Below are positions 62,413 through 64,000 of a stretch of 64,000 nucleotides of DNA, in pieces. Every line of letters begins with the position of its first letter. Position 1 is the stretch's first letter. The stretch spans positions 62,001-126,000 of the forward strand of contig NZ_WGLO01000008.1 of assembly GCF_016125515.1 (NCBI RefSeq), in the 5' to 3' direction. A program made the position numbers and the translations under genes. Origin of the DNA: Hyphomonas sp. (GTDB taxonomy: Bacteria; Pseudomonadota; Alphaproteobacteria; Caulobacterales; Hyphomonadaceae). The notes under the pieces are model-generated. The model worked only from the letters and a program-made list of their open reading frames with translations, made no database searches and was not told the DNA's origin.

Positions 62413-64000
62413 ATGCTGAACGTTTATGGGGCGCGCGTGACCGACATCTTCCTCTCCTACAACCGCGAGGATCAGATGCGGGCGAAGCTGTTTGCGGCAG
62501 CGTTCGAGGCGCAGGGCTTCAAGGTCTGGTGGGATGTAGGCCTCCGGACGGGCGAGGCCTATGACCAGGTTACCGAGAAGGCCCTTAAGACAGCGAAGGC
62601 TGTCGTTGTTCTTTGGTCGAAGAAGTCGGTCGAGAGCCGGTGGGTGCGCGCCGAAGCGACGCTTGCGGACCGCAACAAGACCCTTGTTCCCTGCATGATC
62701 GAGCCCTGCGAACGACCGATCATGTTTGAGTTGACGCAGACGGCGGAGCTGAGCCACTGGACGGGGGATGCAACGGACCGGGCATGGGTCGCGTTTCTGG
62801 AGGACGTGAAGCGCCTTGTGTCGAAGGAACCCGCACCAGCGGCAGAAGCCCCGGCCACTCCGCTCGCGGCGCCCACGGTCCAGGAAACCCTCAAGCCCGG
62901 CCAGAGCGGGTCGGCGCCGTCGCTGGCGGTACTGCCCTTCACCAATCGCTCCAGCCTTCCCGAGGACGAGGTCTTCGCCGAGGGCATGGTAGAGGATGTG
63001 ATTTCGGCGCTTTCGCAAGCTGTAAACGTCCGTGTGCTGGGCTCAACCGCCACCGCGATGCTCAAACGCGCTGCGCTTACTGACGTAGCAGCGCTTGGAC
63101 GCCAGTTGGGCGTGCGCTATCTGCTCGAAGGCAATGTGCGTCGCGTAGGTGCCAATCTGCGCGTCACCACACAGTTGCTGGAGGCGGAGACAGGCACAGC
63201 AATATGGACCGCGAAGTTCGATCGTCCGTTGTCGGAGCTTGCCGAGCTTCAGGAGGAGTTGGTCACAGACATAGCCGCCAGCCTCGATGTTGAGGTTTAC
63301 AGTCAGGAGATGGAAAGGGCGCTCAAGAAACCTGCCGACATTACCGCTTGGGAAGCAGTGGCGCGCAGCATGTCAGTGTATCGCGAATACGACTCTGCCG
63401 CTTTGCAGCGTGGCATTCAAGAAGCCGCACGCGCCGTCGCCATCGCGCCGGATTACGCGCCGGGACATGCCAATCTCGCTGCTGCGCTCTCCGACGCGTA
63501 CTTATTTAGCCCAGACAACCCGGCGGAGGTCCAGCGGATTCGTGCCATCGCAAAGCGCGCGCTGGACCTGGCGCCGGACGATGCGCCTGTGCTCTGCTGG
63601 GTCGGGGAAGCCCTATGCTTCACCGGCTCTCCCGAGGAAGGCGAGCGCTACACTCGACGCGCCGTGCGCAAGGCGCCGGGCAGCGGCTTCTTGCACCTGA
63701 TTCATGGCGCCGCTTGCGCGATGCTCAATCGTCATGCGGAATCATTGTCGCACTGCAATACGGCGGAACGTCTGATGCCCGGCTCATACCTGATGTGGGC
63801 TATCAAGTATGGGCAAGCCCGCGCTTACACAGGACTTGAGCGCTGGGCAGAGGCGAATTCGGCCATTGACGAAAGCCTAGATCTGTATCCGGCACATCCG
63901 CCGCTTCACGTCCTAAAGGCCCACATCTCGATGCAGCTTGGACGCGACACAGATGCGCGCAGGCATATCGAAACGGCTCGCAAGGCAGGGTGGAACCTGA
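62413..64000 (+). CDS. TIR-TolB-like-TPR fusion protein, 5' part
   Basis: An open frame of 529 codons runs off the window. The first about 120 residues are a TIR domain: TDIFLSYNREDQMRAKLFAAAF and GFKVWWDVGLRTGEAY, then AVVVLWSKKSVESRW and VRAEATLADRN, where Glu81 is at the catalytic-Glu position of NAD-cleaving TIRs. An Ala/Pro linker follows. Residues about 168-296 (SLAVLPFTNRSSLPEDEVFAEGMVEDVISALS, YLLEGNVRR) are the TolB/FlgO-like domain found in adenylate-cyclase-like and CadC-like proteins. TPR repeats run to the edge. ATG 62413 or GTG 62437 is the start. No effector or partner gene is visible. Confidence 0.85.
   Translation, partial: MLNVYGARVTDIFLSYNREDQMRAKLFAAAFEAQGFKVWWDVGLRTGEAYDQVTEKALKTAKAVVVLWSKKSVESRWVRAEATLADRNKTLVPCMIEPCERPIMFELTQTAELSHWTGDATDRAWVAFLEDVKRLVSKEPAPAAEAPATPLAAPTVQETLKPGQSGSAPSLAVLPFTNRSSLPEDEVFAEGMVEDVISALSQAVNVRVLGSTATAMLKRAALTDVAALGRQLGVRYLLEGNVRRVGANLRVTTQLLEAETGTAIWTAKFDRPLSELAELQEELVTDIAASLDVEVYSQEMERALKKPADITAWEAVARSMSVYREYDSAALQRGIQEAARAVAIAPDYAPGHANLAAALSDAYLFSPDNPAEVQRIRAIAKRALDLAPDDAPVLCWVGEALCFTGSPEEGERYTRRAVRKAPGSGFLHLIHGAACAMLNRHAESLSHCNTAERLMPGSYLMWAIKYGQARAYTGLERWAEANSAIDESLDLYPAHPPLHVLKAHISMQLGRDTDARRHIETARKAGWNL

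Overview
The window is a 64 kb, GC-rich (roughly two thirds G+C), gene-dense stretch of an alphaproteobacterial chromosome. It most resembles the Caulobacterales/Hyphomonadaceae group. The reasons are the gene order around parAB-rsmG-mnmG-mnmE-rho-hem, the order PPSR-maf-aroE-coaE-dnaQ-secB, genes for CenR, NtrZ, TrcR and RcdA (cell-cycle or envelope regulators of Caulobacter-type bacteria), perfect CtrA-type boxes, and GANTC (CcrM) sites clustered at a probable replication origin. No prophage, transposase, CRISPR array or rRNA operon is visible; one tRNA-Ala is present.

Layout. 0-11 kb holds ordinary metabolic and transport genes: an ArsC-like fragment, a CitE-family lyase, a GNAT-serine hydrolase-LysE run, RarD, an amidohydrolase, a TonB-dependent receptor, a TPR-sulfotransferase and an aldo/keto reductase. 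11-22 kb holds FtsK, an ammonium transporter, a UbiH-type hydroxylase, a DUF971/Trm112/Lon-N/CnoX run, LolA, a candidate small RNA, exonuclease III and the CenR-like regulator. 22-30 kb holds an L,D-transpeptidase with a probable CTG start, YggS, a TenI/ThiE-like protein, NtrZ, a porin, a DUF3576 lipoprotein and the leuS-lptE-holA operon.

30.5-40.2 kb is a solid leftward block: parB, parA, rsmG, mnmG, mnmE, rho, hemJ, hemH, hemE. Two perfect parS sites lie inside rsmG and mnmG. At 40.19-40.54 kb the coding strand switches. This 343-bp hemE/PPSR gap has a perfect TTAA-N7-TTAA CtrA box, several DnaA-like boxes and nine GANTC sites, and I interpret it as oriC. The rightward operon PPSR-maf-aroE-coaE-dnaQ follows, then secB, a Tim44-like protein, MltA, Smr, Asd, TrcR, a PIG3-type oxidoreductase, DUF1192 and RcdA.

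51-62 kb is more accessory: a TetR-controlled HlyD/ABC-2 export operon with a clear palindromic operator, a second TetR gene, carbonic anhydrase, tRNA-Ala(CGC), a LysE exporter, pyrophosphatase, small stress/detoxification-type genes under a third TetR regulator, and a Baeyer-Villiger-type monooxygenase. The right edge carries a 5' fragment of a TIR-TolB-like-TPR fusion gene.

The most interesting signals are regulatory. Three perfect CtrA boxes occur, all in non-coding DNA: oriC, the ntrZ promoter and the mnmG start. GANTC sites are concentrated at the origin. A well-formed sigma70 promoter with a C-rich segment and hairpins sits between lolA and xth. All functional calls rest on recognised motifs, lengths and synteny; no database search was run.
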